Shown: positions 48,145 to 57,426, counted from the stretch's first letter. The stretch: 64,000 nucleotides of DNA from Blastococcus sp. DSM 46786 (GCF_900109665.1 NZ_FOAO01000001.1:255098-319097); one strand, 5' to 3'. Translations and numbers: made by a program. The notes: a model not told the origin generated them from the letters alone.

Positions 48145-49035
48145 ATGCACCACCGGCCGTCCGGTCCCCCGCCCCGCGCCCACCGCCGCACCGCCGCCCG
48201 GGATGACGCGCCCTGCTCGCCGCGCCGGTTCCCCAGGGTCGGCCTCGCGGTCGCGCTGACGTTCGCGGCCACCGCCGTCGTGCTCACCGCCCCGGTGGTC
48301 TCGGGGCCGGAGGTGCCGGGCCCGCTCGACGCGTCGTCCTCCGCCGGGTCCGCTCCCGACTCCTCCACCTCGGTGTTCCCCGGCGCGGTGCCCGCGGCGC
48401 CCGCGGCACCGGCCCACACCTCCGCCGTGCCGGACGCCGGTGCGGAGCAGCCCGCGGCGGCCGTGCCCGAGCCGGCACCGGGCCCCGCCGAGGCCCCCGC
48501 CCCCGCCGAGACCCCCGGCGCCGGGGGGACACCGCCGCCTCCGCCGCCGTCCGGCCGGCCACCCGCCCCCGCCGCCCCGCCGGCACCCGGCCCGACCAGC
48601 CACGTCCCGGCCCCCGCTGCCGCGGCGCCTGCACCACCCCCGCCGGCACCCGCCGCACCGGCCGCGACGGGCGTCGAGGGCGAGGTCCTGGCCCTGGTCA
48701 ACGCCCAGCGCGCCCAGGCCGGGTGCGGCCCGGTCGCGGCCGACGCCGGGCTCGCCGCGGTCGCCCGGGCGCACAGCGCCGGCATGCGCGACCGCGGCTT
48801 CTTCGACCACGTGGACCCCGACGGGCTCGGTCCGTTCGACCGCGCCGACCGGGCGGGCGTCTCGGCCCGGGCGGAGAACATCGCCCGCGGCCAGGCCGAC
48901 GCGGCCGCCGTCATGACCTCCTGGATGAACAGCCCCGGCCACCGGGCCAACATCCTGGACTGCGGCCTGACCCGGCTCGGCGTCGGCGTGGCGACCGGCT
49001 CCGGCGGCCCCTGGTGGACCCAGCTCTTCGGCTGA
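48145..49035 (+). CDS. secreted CAP-domain (SCP/PR-1-like) protein with Pro/Ala-rich linker
   Basis: 296 residues from ATG 48145 with TGAGGAA upstream; a GTG 21 nt earlier is less likely. A hydrophobic signal or anchor segment (VGLAVALTFAATAVVLTAPVV) lies at about residues 32-55. A ~130-residue Pro/Ala/Gly linker follows, then a C-terminal CAP domain: ALVNAQRAQAG, ARAHSAGMRDRGFFDH, AENIARGQ, WMNSPGHRANIL and a short GVGVATG...WTQLFG end. CAP domains occur in cell-wall-linked proteins of uncertain activity. Divergent from the CNNM gene across 199 bp. Confidence 0.88.
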   Translation: MHHRPSGPPPRAHRRTAARDDAPCSPRRFPRVGLAVALTFAATAVVLTAPVVSGPEVPGPLDASSSAGSAPDSSTSVFPGAVPAAPAAPAHTSAVPDAGAEQPAAAVPEPAPGPAEAPAPAETPGAGGTPPPPPPSGRPPAPAAPPAPGPTSHVPAPAAAAPAPPPPAPAAPAATGVEGEVLALVNAQRAQAGCGPVAADAGLAAVARAHSAGMRDRGFFDHVDPDGLGPFDRADRAGVSARAENIARGQADAAAVMTSWMNSPGHRANILDCGLTRLGVGVATGSGGPWWTQLFG

Positions 49036-49071
49036 GCCGCCTCCCGCGCTGGGTCCGACTCCCGCGCTGAC

Positions 49072-49082
49072 GAGATGCGTCA
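49072..49082. repeat. GAGATGCGTCA repeat at the 3' side of the second DUF559 gene
   Basis: This 11-mer is the exact reverse complement of 50104-50114 on the other side of the gene. It sits within TGACG-AGATG-CGTCA, itself a small palindrome, 22 bp beyond the stop codon. Confidence 0.6.
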
Positions 49083-49103
49083 TGACGGGCCTACGGGCGC
49101 CGG

Positions 49104-50003
49104 TCAGCCCCCGATCCGGCGTCTCTCGGCAGCGACTACGAGCGATCGCAGCTGTGCGAGCAACCCCTCGGGCCGCTGGAGGTCCGCGGCCGTCACGTGC
49201 AGCACCGTCCACCCCGCCGCCACCAGCCGGTTGAGCCTTCGGCGGTCGCGGCGCAGTTGGGCAGGTGCGCCGTGCCAGGCGCCGTCGTACTCGATCGCGA
49301 TGCGGAGCTCCGGGAAGGCCAGGTCGACCCGGGCGACGAAACCGTCGGCGTCCCGGACGACGTGCTGCGGCACCGCCGGCAACCCGGCAAGCGCGAGGAC
49401 CACGCGCAGCCGTGACTCCTGCGGCGACTCCGCTCGCGGGTCGACCAGCGACACAGCCCGGCGGCAGCGGTGCGCGCCTCTCACACCGTGCAGCCCGGCG
49501 GCCGCCCCCGCCAGCGGCACCAGCCCCACGACTCGCGCAGCGACGAGCGCATCGAGCGCCGGGACGGCATCGAGCAGCGGTTCGACCCGGGCGATGTCCA
49601 CGGCCGTGCGCAGGCCGGTCGTGAACCGGAAAGGGCCGCTCTGCGTCAGGTCGGAGGGCTCGATCGCCGCTCGCCGGACGACCAGACCAGCCGCGGCGGC
49701 GGCGCGCGATGACGTCGGCACGACCAACTCCACGGGGCTGTCCGCATCGACCACGCCCGTCACGCCGTGCAGGTAGGCAGCCGTGCGGCCGCAGAAGACC
49801 GCGCAGGACGGCGCGAGCAGCCGAGCACCGCGCACCCGCAGCCCGAACGACTCCGGCAGCCTGGCATCGGCGTAGACACCGTGGAACAGCCGCCGCCACG
49901 CAGAGCTGCGCAGCTCGTCCCGGGTCAGCACGCCGTCGGCGACGACGTCACGCCCGCGGAACACGGCACCCTGCAGGACCTCCGGACGACGAGCTCTGGG
50001 CAC
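49104..50003 (-). CDS. DUF559-type endonuclease-like protein (second copy)
   Basis: 299 residues from GTG 50003, with CAGGCT 6 nt upstream as a leaderless -10; a longer frame to 50111 would run through the repeat and is not used. The N-terminal part (VLTRDELRSSAWRRLFHGVYAD) resembles AbiEi-type winged-helix domains. The C-terminal part (RVDLAFPELRIAIEYDGAWHGAPAQLRRDRRRLNRLVAAGWTVLHVT, cited as a region) has the IEYDG motif and spacing of DUF559/Vsr-like nucleases. It shares architecture with the gene at 5722-6648 but is clearly diverged. Again no partner toxin gene is adjacent, and short inverted repeats lie on both sides. Confidence 0.72.
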   Translation of the reverse strand: MPRARRPEVLQGAVFRGRDVVADGVLTRDELRSSAWRRLFHGVYADARLPESFGLRVRGARLLAPSCAVFCGRTAAYLHGVTGVVDADSPVELVVPTSSRAAAAAGLVVRRAAIEPSDLTQSGPFRFTTGLRTAVDIARVEPLLDAVPALDALVAARVVGLVPLAGAAAGLHGVRGAHRCRRAVSLVDPRAESPQESRLRVVLALAGLPAVPQHVVRDADGFVARVDLAFPELRIAIEYDGAWHGAPAQLRRDRRRLNRLVAAGWTVLHVTAADLQRPEGLLAQLRSLVVAAERRRIGG

Positions 50004-50009
50004 GTCGGG

Positions 50010-50015
50010 AGCCTG
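50010..50015 (-). promoter_or_regulatory. -10 box (CAGGCT) of a leaderless promoter
   Basis: CAGGCT ends 6 nt before GTG 50003 of the second DUF559 gene. Confidence 0.45.
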
Positions 50016-50058
50016 CCCTGAAGGGCTGCGCGCGGTCGGCTCTGTCCACAGGCCGGAC

Positions 50059-50114
50059 GAGATGCGCTGGATCGGGCATCCACGCTCTCTGCAGGCCCCG
50101 ATCTGACGCATCTC
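50059..50114. repeat. imperfect palindrome (gagatgcg family) upstream of the second DUF559 gene
   Basis: Arms 50059-50075 and 50098-50114 pair at 14 of 17 positions with a 22-nt loop. The 3 mismatches are contiguous. The design (arm, ~20-nt loop, arm) parallels repeat family 1 around the other DUF559 gene. Confidence 0.7.
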
Positions 50115-50134
50115 GCGACCGGCCCGCGACGCGC

Positions 50135-50171
50135 AGCGGCCCCCGCACCCGAAGCGGGTGCGGGGGCCGCT
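50135..50171 (-). terminator. strong hairpin terminator of icd
   Basis: Arms 50135-50151 and 50155-50171 pair perfectly over 17 bp with a 3-nt loop, 16 bp after the icd stop codon on the minus strand. Confidence 0.9.
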
Positions 50172-50187
50172 GTGCGTCAGGGAGACC

Positions 50188-51402
50188 TCAGGCCATGGCC
50201 TTCTTGAGGTTGCTGTCGATGGCCGCCAGGAAGTCCTGGGTGGTCAGCCACGGCTGGTCCTTGCTGATCAGCAGCGCGAGGTCCTTGGTCATCTGACCGC
50301 CCTCGACGGTGTCGATGCAGACCTTCTCCAGCGTCTCCGCGAAGCGGGTCACCTCGGGGGTGCCGTCCAGCTTGCCGCGGTGGGCCAGGCCCCGGGTCCA
50401 GGCGAAGATCGACGCGATCGGGTTGGTCGACGTCTCCTTGCCCTGCTGGTGCTGGCGGAAGTGACGGGTCACCGTGCCGTGGGCGGCCTCGGCCTCGACC
50501 GTGCGGCCGTCGGGGCTCATCAGCACCGACGTCATCAGGCCCAGCGAGCCGAAGCCCTGCGCCACGGTGTCGGACTGCACGTCGCCGTCGTAGTTCTTGC
50601 AGGCCCAGACGTAGCCGCCCTCCCACTTGAGCGAGGCGGCGACCATGTCGTCGATCAGCCGGTGCTCGTAGGTGATGCCGGCCGCGTCGAACTTCTCCTT
50701 GAACTCGGCCTGGAAGACCTCCTCGAACAGGTCCTTGAACCGGCCGTCGTAGGCCTTGAGGATCGTGTTCTTGGTCGAGAGGTAGACCGGGTACTGCCGC
50801 TGCAGGCCGTAGTTCATCGAGGCGCGCGCGAAGTCGCGGATCGAGTCGTCGAGGTTGTACATCGCCATCGCGACGCCGCCGCCGGGCGACTGGAAGACCT
50901 CGTGCTCGATCGGCGCGGAGCCGTCGGCCGGCTGGAAGGTGATCGTCAGCGTGCCCTCGCCGGGGAACTTGAAGTCGGTGGCGCGGTACTGGTCACCGAA
51001 GGCGTGGCGGCCGACGACGATCGGCTTGGTCCAGCCCGGCACCAGCCGCGGCACGTTCTCCATGATGATCGGCTCGCGGAAGATGACGCCGCCGAGGATG
51101 TTGCGGATCGTGCCGTTGGGCGAGCGGTACATGCGCTTGAGGCCGAACTCCTCGACCCGCGCCTCGTCCGGCGTGATCGTCGCGCACTTGACCCCGACGC
51201 CGTGCTTCTTGATGGCGTTCGCGGAGTCGACGGTGATCTGGTCGTCGGTCGCGTCCCGCGCCTCGATGCCCAGGTCGTAGTACTCCAGGTTGACGTCGAG
51301 GTACGGGAGGATCAGCTGGTCCTTGATGAACTGCCAGATGATCCGGGTCATCTCGTCGCCGTCGAGCTCGACGACGGTGCCCTCGACCTTGATCTTGCTC
51401 AC
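50188..51402 (-). CDS. icd: NADP-dependent isocitrate dehydrogenase (homodimeric, eukaryote-like type)
   Basis: 404 residues from GTG 51402 with AAGGAG 5 nt upstream. The N-terminus [21 protein letters not shown] and the segments [33 protein letters not shown] and [15 protein letters not shown] identify the ~400-residue type II NADP-IDH, not the monomeric 740-residue form. It makes 2-oxoglutarate and NADPH. Upstream on the same strand, across a family 2 element, is mdh; a 17-bp hairpin ends the transcript. Confidence 0.96.
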   Translation of the reverse strand: MSKIKVEGTVVELDGDEMTRIIWQFIKDQLILPYLDVNLEYYDLGIEARDATDDQITVDSANAIKKHGVGVKCATITPDEARVEEFGLKRMYRSPNGTIRNILGGVIFREPIIMENVPRLVPGWTKPIVVGRHAFGDQYRATDFKFPGEGTLTITFQPADGSAPIEHEVFQSPGGGVAMAMYNLDDSIRDFARASMNYGLQRQYPVYLSTKNTILKAYDGRFKDLFEEVFQAEFKEKFDAAGITYEHRLIDDMVAASLKWEGGYVWACKNYDGDVQSDTVAQGFGSLGLMTSVLMSPDGRTVEAEAAHGTVTRHFRQHQQGKETSTNPIASIFAWTRGLAHRGKLDGTPEVTRFAETLEKVCIDTVEGGQMTKDLALLISKDQPWLTTQDFLAAIDSNLKKAMA

Positions 51403-51423
51403 GCGTTCTCCTTGTGCGGTCAC

Positions 51424-51481
51424 GGCCCCGTCCCGAGGCTCGCCCCGAGCTTGCGAGGGGTGAGGAGGACGGGGTCCTTCT
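51424..51481. repeat. family 2 intergenic element, 58 bp, copy 2
   Basis: Same length as copy 1 and strongly similar through GGCCCCGTCC...GAGG.TCGCC.CGAGC.TGCGAG...GGACGGGGTCCTTCT. It starts 6 bp after the mdh stop codon and ends 21 bp before the icd start. Confidence 0.88.
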
Positions 51482-51487
51482 ACTTCT

Positions 51488-52441
51488 TCAGAGGTCGGCT
51501 ACGTCGGCCTGCTTCGCGCGCACTGCCTCGGCGGCCTCGCGCAGACCCGCCACTTCGCTCTCCGCCAGGTCGCTCTCTACGACCCGCCGGACGCCTTCCC
51601 GGCCGATCTCGGCCTCCACCCCCAGGTACACCCCGGAGATGCCGTACTCGCCGTCGACCCAGGCGCACACCGGCATGACGGTGCCGGAGTCCTCCATGAC
51701 CGCGCGGGCCATGCGGGCGGCAGCGGCGGAGGGAGCGTAGTAGGCCGACCCGGTCTTCAGCAGGGCCACCACCTCCGCGCCGCCGTTGCGGGTGCGCTGG
51801 ACGAGGTGCTCGACGCGGTCGGGGGCCATCACCTCGGACAGCGGCTTGCCGTCGACCGTGCACCGGGACGGCACCGGGACCATGGTGTCGCCGTGCGAGC
51901 CCAGCGTCAGGGTGCGCACCGAGGAGACCGGGACACCCAGCTCCTCGGCGACGTTGTCGGTGAAGCGCGCGGTGTCGAGCATCCCGGCCTGTCCCATGAC
52001 CCGCTGCTTCGGGAAGCCGCTGGCCAGCTGCGCCAGCGCGGTCATCTCGTCGAGCGGGTTGGAGACGACGATGACGACGGCGTCGGGCGAGGTGCGCGCG
52101 ATGTTCTCCGCCACCTGCCGGACGATGCCGGCGTTGGTCTCGATCAGGTCCATGCGGCTCATGCCGGGCTTGCGCGGCAGGCCGGCGGTGACCACGACGA
52201 CGTCGGAGCCCTCGGTGCCCTCGTAGGAGCCGCCGCCGATGCCGACGACCTCCGTCTCGAAGCCCTCGATCGGCCGGGACTGGTTCATGTCCAGCGCCAG
52301 CCCCTCGGGCTTGCCCTCCACGATGTCGGTGAGGACGACGGTCTCGAAGACGTCGTACTCGGCCAGGCGGAGTGCGGTGGTGGAGCCGTAGAAACCGGCA
52401 CCGACCACGGTGACCTTGCCGTTCCTGGGCTGCTTCGCCAT
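51488..52441 (-). CDS. mdh: malate dehydrogenase
   Basis: 317 residues from ATG 52441, fixed by TAGGTT 7 nt upstream. The Rossmann motif [19 protein letters not shown], the substrate-binding segment VSNPLDEMT and the catalytic GSHGDTMV place it in the LDH-like (type III) malate dehydrogenases of about 310-320 residues. The Arg in [12 protein letters not shown] fits malate over lactate. It lies upstream of icd in the same direction, giving two adjacent TCA-cycle genes. Confidence 0.93.
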   Translation of the reverse strand: MAKQPRNGKVTVVGAGFYGSTTALRLAEYDVFETVVLTDIVEGKPEGLALDMNQSRPIEGFETEVVGIGGGSYEGTEGSDVVVVTAGLPRKPGMSRMDLIETNAGIVRQVAENIARTSPDAVVIVVSNPLDEMTALAQLASGFPKQRVMGQAGMLDTARFTDNVAEELGVPVSSVRTLTLGSHGDTMVPVPSRCTVDGKPLSEVMAPDRVEHLVQRTRNGGAEVVALLKTGSAYYAPSAAAARMARAVMEDSGTVMPVCAWVDGEYGISGVYLGVEAEIGREGVRRVVESDLAESEVAGLREAAEAVRAKQADVADL

Positions 52442-52448
52442 GGTCGCC

Positions 52449-52454
52449 AACCTA
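52449..52454 (-). promoter_or_regulatory. -10 box (TAGGTT) of a leaderless promoter
   Basis: TAGGTT ends 7 nt before ATG 52441 of mdh. Confidence 0.6.
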
Positions 52455-52489
52455 GCCCTGCCCGGCGTGCCGCGCCGCCCCGGGTGCGC

Positions 52490-52789
52490 TCACGTCGCCG
52501 GGATGGCCAGCGCGACGGCGGCGAGGGTGATCCCCGCCCCGGCGAGCAGGACGACGTCGACCGCGCGGCTGCGGACGGCGAGGAAGCCGACCCGCCGCAC
52601 CGGCAGCAGCAGCCGCAGCAGCGCGGCGCCCACCAGCGACGTCCCGAGAACCACCAGGCCCCAGCGCCAGTGCTCGAAGGTGACGAGCAGCAGCCCGATC
52701 GCCACCACGACCAGCACCGCCAGCAGCGGCAGCTGCCGCAGGAGCCCGGCGAGGAAGGGCCGGCGGACGTAGAGCGGCGGGCGGCTCAC
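52490..52789 (-). CDS. DUF3017 family small membrane protein
   Basis: 99 residues from GTG 52789, 2 nt after the folD stop. Three hydrophobic segments (LPLLAVLVVVAIGLLLVT, WGLVVLGTSLVGAALLRLLL, AVDVVLLAGAGITLAAVALAI). The signature VRRVGFLAVRSRAVDVV is typical of DUF3017, which follows folD in many actinobacteria. Function unknown. Confidence 0.85.
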   Translation of the reverse strand: MSRPPLYVRRPFLAGLLRQLPLLAVLVVVAIGLLLVTFEHWRWGLVVLGTSLVGAALLRLLLPVRRVGFLAVRSRAVDVVLLAGAGITLAAVALAIPAT

Positions 52790-52791
52790 GG

Positions 52792-53661
52792 TCAGGCCGA
52801 GAGGGCCTCGAGCGCGGCGGCCCGCTCGGCGGCGAGCACCACGTTCTGCAGCAGCATCGCCCGCGTCATCGGCCCCACCCCGCCGGGGTTGGGCGCCACG
52901 TGGCCGGCGACGTCGACGACGTCCTTGGCGACGTCCCCGGCGATCTTCCCGTCGACCCGGCTCACGCCCACGTCCAGGACGGCGGCGCCGGGCTTGACCA
53001 TGCCGGCGGTGATCAGCCCGGGTACCCCGGCGGCGGCGACCACGACGTCCGCCGAGCGCACGTGGGCCGCGAGGTCGCGGGTGCCGGTGTGGCAGAGGGT
53101 CACCGTCGCGTTCTCGGTCCGCCGGGTGAGCAGCAGGCCCAGCGGCCGGCCGACCGTGATGCCGCGGCCGATGACGACCACCTCGGCGCCGGCGATCGGC
53201 ACCCCGTAGCGGCGCAGCAGCTCCACGATGCCCACCGGCGTGCACGGCAGCGGCCCGGGCACGTTGAGGACGAGGCGGCCGAGGTTGACCGGGTGCAGGC
53301 CGTCGGCGTCCTTGGCCGGGTCCATGGCCTCCAGGACCCGGCTCTCCTCGATGCCCGCCGGCAGCGGCAGCTGCACGATGTAGCCGGTGCAGTCGGGGTC
53401 GGCGTTGAGCTCGGCCACGATGGCCAGCACGTCGGCCTCGGTGGCGGTGGCCGGCAGCTCGCGCTGGATGCTGGCGATGCCCACCTCGGCGCAGTCCGAG
53501 TGCTTGGCGTTGACGTACCACCGGCTGCCGGGGTCGTCCCCCACCAGCAGGGTGCCGAGACCGGGCCGGTGACCGGCCGCGGCGAGAGCTGCCACGCGTT
53601 CGGTCAGCTCGGCGCGGATCGCCGCAGCGGTGGCCTTGCCGTCCAGGATCGTCGCGGGCAC
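52792..53661 (-). CDS. folD: bifunctional methylenetetrahydrofolate dehydrogenase / cyclohydrolase
   Basis: 289 residues from GTG 53661, with CAGACT 6 nt upstream. The catalytic Lys is in [23 protein letters not shown], the NADP loop [14 protein letters not shown] and [16 protein letters not shown] complete the family. It supplies 10-formyl-tetrahydrofolate, which the downstream-mapped purN and purH products use in purine synthesis. Coupled to DUF3017. Confidence 0.95.
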   Translation of the reverse strand: MPATILDGKATAAAIRAELTERVAALAAAGHRPGLGTLLVGDDPGSRWYVNAKHSDCAEVGIASIQRELPATATEADVLAIVAELNADPDCTGYIVQLPLPAGIEESRVLEAMDPAKDADGLHPVNLGRLVLNVPGPLPCTPVGIVELLRRYGVPIAGAEVVVIGRGITVGRPLGLLLTRRTENATVTLCHTGTRDLAAHVRSADVVVAAAGVPGLITAGMVKPGAAVLDVGVSRVDGKIAGDVAKDVVDVAGHVAPNPGGVGPMTRAMLLQNVVLAAERAAALEALSA

Positions 53662-53667
53662 GCCGAC

Positions 53668-53673
53668 AGTCTG
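53668..53673 (-). promoter_or_regulatory. -10 box (CAGACT) of a leaderless promoter
   Basis: CAGACT ends 6 nt before GTG 53661 of folD. Confidence 0.45.
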
Positions 53674-53758
53674 CCCGAACGGGTCCCGCCGGTGTCGGCG
53701 CGGCCCTAGGGTCGAAGACCACGGGGCGCCCGGCCCCGGCGATCCGCGGAGGTGCGCG

Positions 53759-54274
53759 ATGAGCGACCACACCCCGGCCGGCGCATCCGCGTCGTCCGGC
53801 ACCGGCCCGGCGGCGACCGACCCCGCGTACTCCGACCGCCCGGTGGCCTTCCGCGGACCGGAGAGCCTGGGCGGGCTGCTGCTCATCCTCGCGGGGATCG
53901 CCGCCGCCGTCAGCCTGCCGCTGGACTGGCTGCGCGACCGCGACGGCAGCGGCTGGGCGCTGGTGCGCGACGCGTTCGACGACCTCGGGCAGGTGCTCGA
54001 CGACGGCGGGTGGCAGCCGCTGGCCATCGTGCTCGGCGGCGGCGTGCTGCTCCTCCTCGGCATCGCGCTGTGGCTGCCCGCCCGCAGCCACCGGTTCGTG
54101 GGGCTGCTGGCGCTGGTGGTCAGCGGCGTCGTCACGGCCGCGGTGCTCGTGCCGCTGGTCGACGCCGGCTGGGACCTCGGCTTCTTCGGCCCCGGTTTCT
54201 GGTGCGGGATCGCCGTCGCCGTCCTCGGCCTGCTCGGCGCGCTCAAGGCCGTGCTGACCGGCCCGCGGTACTGA
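53759..54274 (+). CDS. small integral membrane protein of unknown function
   Basis: 171 residues from ATG 53759 with GGAGG 6 nt upstream. A ~40-residue Ser/Ala/Gly-rich N-terminus is followed by four hydrophobic segments ([73 protein letters not shown]). An extracytoplasmic acidic loop ([19 protein letters not shown]) lies between helices 1 and 2. I do not recognise the family. It is divergent from folD; three tandem hairpins start 7 bp after the stop. Confidence 0.7.
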   Translation: MSDHTPAGASASSGTGPAATDPAYSDRPVAFRGPESLGGLLLILAGIAAAVSLPLDWLRDRDGSGWALVRDAFDDLGQVLDDGGWQPLAIVLGGGVLLLLGIALWLPARSHRFVGLLALVVSGVVTAAVLVPLVDAGWDLGFFGPGFWCGIAVAVLGLLGALKAVLTGPRY

Positions 54275-54281
54275 GCACGTC

Positions 54282-54360
54282 GTCATCCTCCGGATGACAC
54301 CGCCATGACATCGCGGTCCTCCGGACCGCACCGCGATGACACCGCGGTCCTCCGGACCGC
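54282..54360. repeat. three tandem hairpins with a 31-bp period
   Basis: 7-bp arms around a TCC loop at 54282-54298 (GTCATCC/GGATGAC), 54313-54329 and 54344-54360 (GCGGTCC/GGACCGC both). The first differs from the others at three arm positions, each with the matching change on the other arm. It lies between convergent genes and may act as terminator. Confidence 0.85.
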
Positions 54361-54469
54361 ACCGCGGCCACGAGCCGTCCCCCTGCTGCGCGGAGCCGTT
54401 GCCCGTGTCCCGGTCGGGAACCCTCCGGGCCCCGCGACCGGTCCACACCTGCCGGTGTTCGCGATCTCC

Positions 54470-55153
54470 TCAGTCGGCCACGACGGCGCCGTGGGCGTGG
54501 GCGAACTGCACCGCCTGCGCGGCGTCGATCCGGACGTCGGTCAGCTCGAAGGAGCGCCAGTTCACCTCGTCGGTGGAGGCGCCGCGCAGATCGGCCCCCC
54601 GCAGCTTGGCGTTCTGCAGCCGCGCACGGTCCAGGTCGGCCGAGCTGAGGTCGGTGCCGCGCAGGTCGGCGTCGGTGAGGTCGGCCTCCCGGAACCGCTG
54701 CCCGGCGAGCTGCAGCGCCGAGAGGTCGACCCCGCGCAGCGACGTCCACGACCAGTCGCAGTCGACGGCCGTGAGCGGCCGCAGCTGCGCGCCGAGGAAC
54801 TGCGACCCGGTGAGCTTGCAGCCGTCGAGGGTGGTGTCGAACAGCCGCGCCCGGTCGAAGCGGCAGGAGAGGAACGCCGTCCCGAGGTGCCGCGAACCGC
54901 CCATGCGCACCCCGGTGAGCACGCACTCCTCGAACACGCACCGGCGGGTGACCAGCTCCTCGAGGCCGGCGTCGTCGAAGCGGCACCGGGTGAAGGTGAC
55001 GCCGTCGAGCTCCACGCCCCACCAGTCCACCCGGGCGAAATCGGCCCCGACCACGTGCGCCCCCGGCTCCGGTGGGCGCACGTGCGGGCGCGACGAGAAC
55101 GTCCGCGGCCCCGTGTGGGGACCCGCGCCGAGCCTGCGAGGTGTGGGGGGCAC
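54470..55153 (-). CDS. pentapeptide-repeat protein
   Basis: 227 residues from GTG 55153 (AAAGG 5 nt upstream). Most of the protein follows the A(D/N)LXX pentapeptide pattern (ADLTDADLRGTDLSSADLD as an example), forming a right-handed beta-helix. Such proteins can mimic DNA and protect gyrase (MfpA/Qnr), but many have other or unknown roles. The ribosome site, start codon and first ~16 codons lie in a family 2 repeat element, so the true start could be later, for example GTG 55081. It follows purH by 9 bp. Confidence 0.8.
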   Translation of the reverse strand: MPPTPRRLGAGPHTGPRTFSSRPHVRPPEPGAHVVGADFARVDWWGVELDGVTFTRCRFDDAGLEELVTRRCVFEECVLTGVRMGGSRHLGTAFLSCRFDRARLFDTTLDGCKLTGSQFLGAQLRPLTAVDCDWSWTSLRGVDLSALQLAGQRFREADLTDADLRGTDLSSADLDRARLQNAKLRGADLRGASTDEVNWRSFELTDVRIDAAQAVQFAHAHGAVVAD

Positions 55154-55162
55154 GGGGTCCTT
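55107..55162. repeat. family 2 intergenic element, copy 3
   Basis: GGCCCCGTG...GCCGAGCCTGCGAG...CACGGGGTCCTTT abuts the purH stop codon directly. On the minus strand its AAAGGACCCCGTG supplies a ribosome site and GTG for the pentapeptide gene. Confidence 0.82.
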
Positions 55163-56713
55163 TCAGTGGGCGAAGTGCCGGGTGCCGGTCAGGTAGAGCG
55201 GCACACCCGCGGCGGCCGCCGCGGCCACGACCTCCTCGTCGCGCACCGACCCGCCGGGCTGGACGACGGCGCGCACGCCGGCGTCGAGCAGCACCTGGAG
55301 CCCGTCGGCGAAGGGGAAGAACGCGTCGGAGGCGGCGACCGCCCCGGCGGCCCGCTCCCCCGCCCGCGCGACCGCGAGCCGCGCCGAGTCGACCCGGTTG
55401 ACCTGCCCCATGCCGACGCCGACGGTGGCCCGGTCGTGGGCCAGCAGGATCGCGTTGCTCTTCACCGCGCGCACCGCCCGCCAGGCGAAGACGAGGTCGT
55501 CGAGGCCCGCGGCGTCCAGCGGCTCACCGGTGGCGAGGGTCCAGGTGGTGGGGTCGTCGCCGGTGGCGTCGATGCGGTCCCGCGTCTGCAGCAGCAGCCC
55601 GCCGCTGATCGGGCGCTGCTCCACGCCGGTCTCCGGCAGGTGCGGCAGCCGCAGCAGCCGGATGTTCTTCTTCCCCGTCAGCACGGCGACCGCGTCGTCG
55701 GTGAAGCCGGGGGCCACCACCACCTCGGTGAACACCTCGGCCACCTGCTCGGCCATGGTCAGGTCGACCTCGCGGTTGGTCGCGATGACGCCGCCGAACG
55801 CCGACACCGGGTCGCAGGCGTGCGCCTTGCGGTGGGCCGCGGCGACGTCCGCGCCGACGGCGATGCCGCACGGGTTGGCGTGCTTGATGATCGCCACGCA
55901 CGGCTCGTCGTGGTCGTGCGCGGCCCGCCAGGCGGCGTCGGTGTCGACGTAGTTGTTGTAGGACATCTGCTTGCCGTGCAGCTGCTCGGCGTGCGCGAGG
56001 CCCGGCCGGTCGGAGCGGTACAGCGCGGCCGCCTGGTGCGGGTTCTCCCCGTAGCGGAGGACGTCGGCCCGCTCCCAGGTCCCCCCGGCCCAGGCGGGGA
56101 AGCCGCTCTCGTCGTCGGGGGCGAGCACGCTGCCCATCCACGAGGCGACGGCGACGTCGTAGGAGGCGGTGTGCCGGAACGCGGCGGCGGCCAGCCGCTG
56201 CCGCTCGGCCAGGGTGAACCCGCCGGCGGTCACCGCGGCGAGGACGTCGTCGTACCGGGCCGGGTCGACGACGACGGCGACCGACGGGTGGTTCTTGGCC
56301 GCGGCGCGCACCATCGCCGGGCCGCCGATGTCGATCTGCTCCACGCACTCGTCGGAGGCGGCGCCGGAGGCGACGGTCTCGGTGAAGGGGTAGAGGTTGA
56401 CGACCACCAGGTCGAACGGGGCGATGCCGAGCTCCGCGAGCTGTGCGACGTGCTCGTCCTTGCGCCGGTCGGCCAGGATGCCCGCGTGCACGGCCGGGTG
56501 CAGCGTCTTGACCCGGCCGTCCAGGCACTCGGGGAAGCCGGTGACCTGCTCGACGGGCGTGACCGGCACGCCGGCGTCGGCGATCCGGCGCGCGGTGGCA
56601 CCGGTGCTGACCAGCTCCACGCCGGCGGCGGCCAGCCCGCGGGCCAGCTCCTCGACGCCGGACTTGTCGTAGACGCCCAGCAGGGCGCGGCGGATCGGGG
56701 TGCGGTCGCTCAT
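55163..56713 (-). CDS. purH: bifunctional AICAR formyltransferase / IMP cyclohydrolase
   Basis: 516 residues. The N-terminal MGS-like IMP cyclohydrolase domain ([42 protein letters not shown]) precedes the AICAR transformylase domain ([33 protein letters not shown]). It catalyses the last two steps of IMP synthesis using 10-formyl-THF. ATG 56713 overlaps the purN stop (TGATG). A family 2 element adjoins its stop. Confidence 0.97.
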   Translation of the reverse strand: MSDRTPIRRALLGVYDKSGVEELARGLAAAGVELVSTGATARRIADAGVPVTPVEQVTGFPECLDGRVKTLHPAVHAGILADRRKDEHVAQLAELGIAPFDLVVVNLYPFTETVASGAASDECVEQIDIGGPAMVRAAAKNHPSVAVVVDPARYDDVLAAVTAGGFTLAERQRLAAAAFRHTASYDVAVASWMGSVLAPDDESGFPAWAGGTWERADVLRYGENPHQAAALYRSDRPGLAHAEQLHGKQMSYNNYVDTDAAWRAAHDHDEPCVAIIKHANPCGIAVGADVAAAHRKAHACDPVSAFGGVIATNREVDLTMAEQVAEVFTEVVVAPGFTDDAVAVLTGKKNIRLLRLPHLPETGVEQRPISGGLLLQTRDRIDATGDDPTTWTLATGEPLDAAGLDDLVFAWRAVRAVKSNAILLAHDRATVGVGMGQVNRVDSARLAVARAGERAAGAVAASDAFFPFADGLQVLLDAGVRAVVQPGGSVRDEEVVAAAAAAGVPLYLTGTRHFAH

Positions 56714-57336
56714 CAGGTGCTCTTCCTCGTCCGGGGCGGGGTGGTCGGGGGTGCGGCGGCGAACGCCGCCACCGTCTCCACCAGGAGCTGGCGCTCCACG
56801 TGCTTGATCCGTTCGTGCAGCGTCGCCTCGTCGTCCCCGGGCAGCACGGGCACCTCGCGCTGCGCGAGCACCGGGCCGGTGTCGACGCCGGCGTCGACCA
56901 GGTGCACGGTGGAGCCGGTCACCGTCGCGCCGGCCGCCAGGGCGTCGCGGACCGCGTGCGCGCCGGGGAACGCCGGGAGCAGCGCCGGGTGGGTGTTGAG
57001 CAGCCGGCCCTCGAACGCGTCCAGCACCGCCGGCCCGACGATCTTCATGAAGCCGGCCGAGACGACGAGGCCGGGGGCGAACGCGGCGATCCGGTCGGCC
57101 AGCGCGCGGTCCCAGGCCGCCCGGTCGGGGTGGTCGCCGAGCGCGCAGACGAACGTGGGGAGCCCGCGCCGGCGGGCGTGCTCGAGCCCCGGGGCCTGGC
57201 GGTCGGCGCCGACGGCGACCACCTCGGCCGGGTACCCGCGGTCGTCGGCAGCCTCGAGGAGGGCGGCGCACAGCGACCCGGTTCCCGACAGCAGGACGAC
57301 GGTCCTCGCCCGGGCGGCAGGCTCGGCGGCGGGCAC
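56713..57336 (-). CDS. purN: phosphoribosylglycinamide formyltransferase
   Basis: 207 residues from GTG 57336; TAGGGT 7 nt upstream indicates a leaderless start. Motifs: [14 protein letters not shown] (phosphate loop), the catalytic [12 protein letters not shown] and the aspartate in [16 protein letters not shown]. It formylates GAR in purine synthesis and is directly coupled to purH. Confidence 0.95.
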   Translation of the reverse strand: MPAAEPAARARTVVLLSGTGSLCAALLEAADDRGYPAEVVAVGADRQAPGLEHARRRGLPTFVCALGDHPDRAAWDRALADRIAAFAPGLVVSAGFMKIVGPAVLDAFEGRLLNTHPALLPAFPGAHAVRDALAAGATVTGSTVHLVDAGVDTGPVLAQREVPVLPGDDEATLHERIKHVERQLLVETVAAFAAAPPTTPPRTRKST

Positions 57337-57343
57337 GGTGCCG

Positions 57344-57349
57344 ACCCTA
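57344..57349 (-). promoter_or_regulatory. -10 box (TAGGGT) of a leaderless promoter
   Basis: TAGGGT within TATAGGGT ends 7 nt before GTG 57336 of purN and touches the edge of a family 2 repeat element. Confidence 0.6.
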
Positions 57350-57350
57350 T

Positions 57351-57426
57351 AAGGACCCCCGCGCTCGGCCCCCGCGCAGGGGCCCGCCGCGAGCGTGCGA
57401 GCGGTGGGGGGCGAGGGGGTCCTCTT
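57351..57426. repeat. family 2 intergenic element, extended 76-bp copy 4
   Basis: Ends AAGGACCCCC and GGGGGTCCTCTT are inverted; the interior shares CCGCCGCGAGCGTGCGAGCGGTG with copy 1. It fills the space between the DUF6350 stop and the purN promoter. Confidence 0.8.

Noticed and set aside
52792-54246. A long N-terminal extension of folD across the divergent gene
   Set aside because: The FolD family begins at VPATILDGK, and a -10 box lies 6 nt before that GTG. The extension is antisense to 53759-54274.
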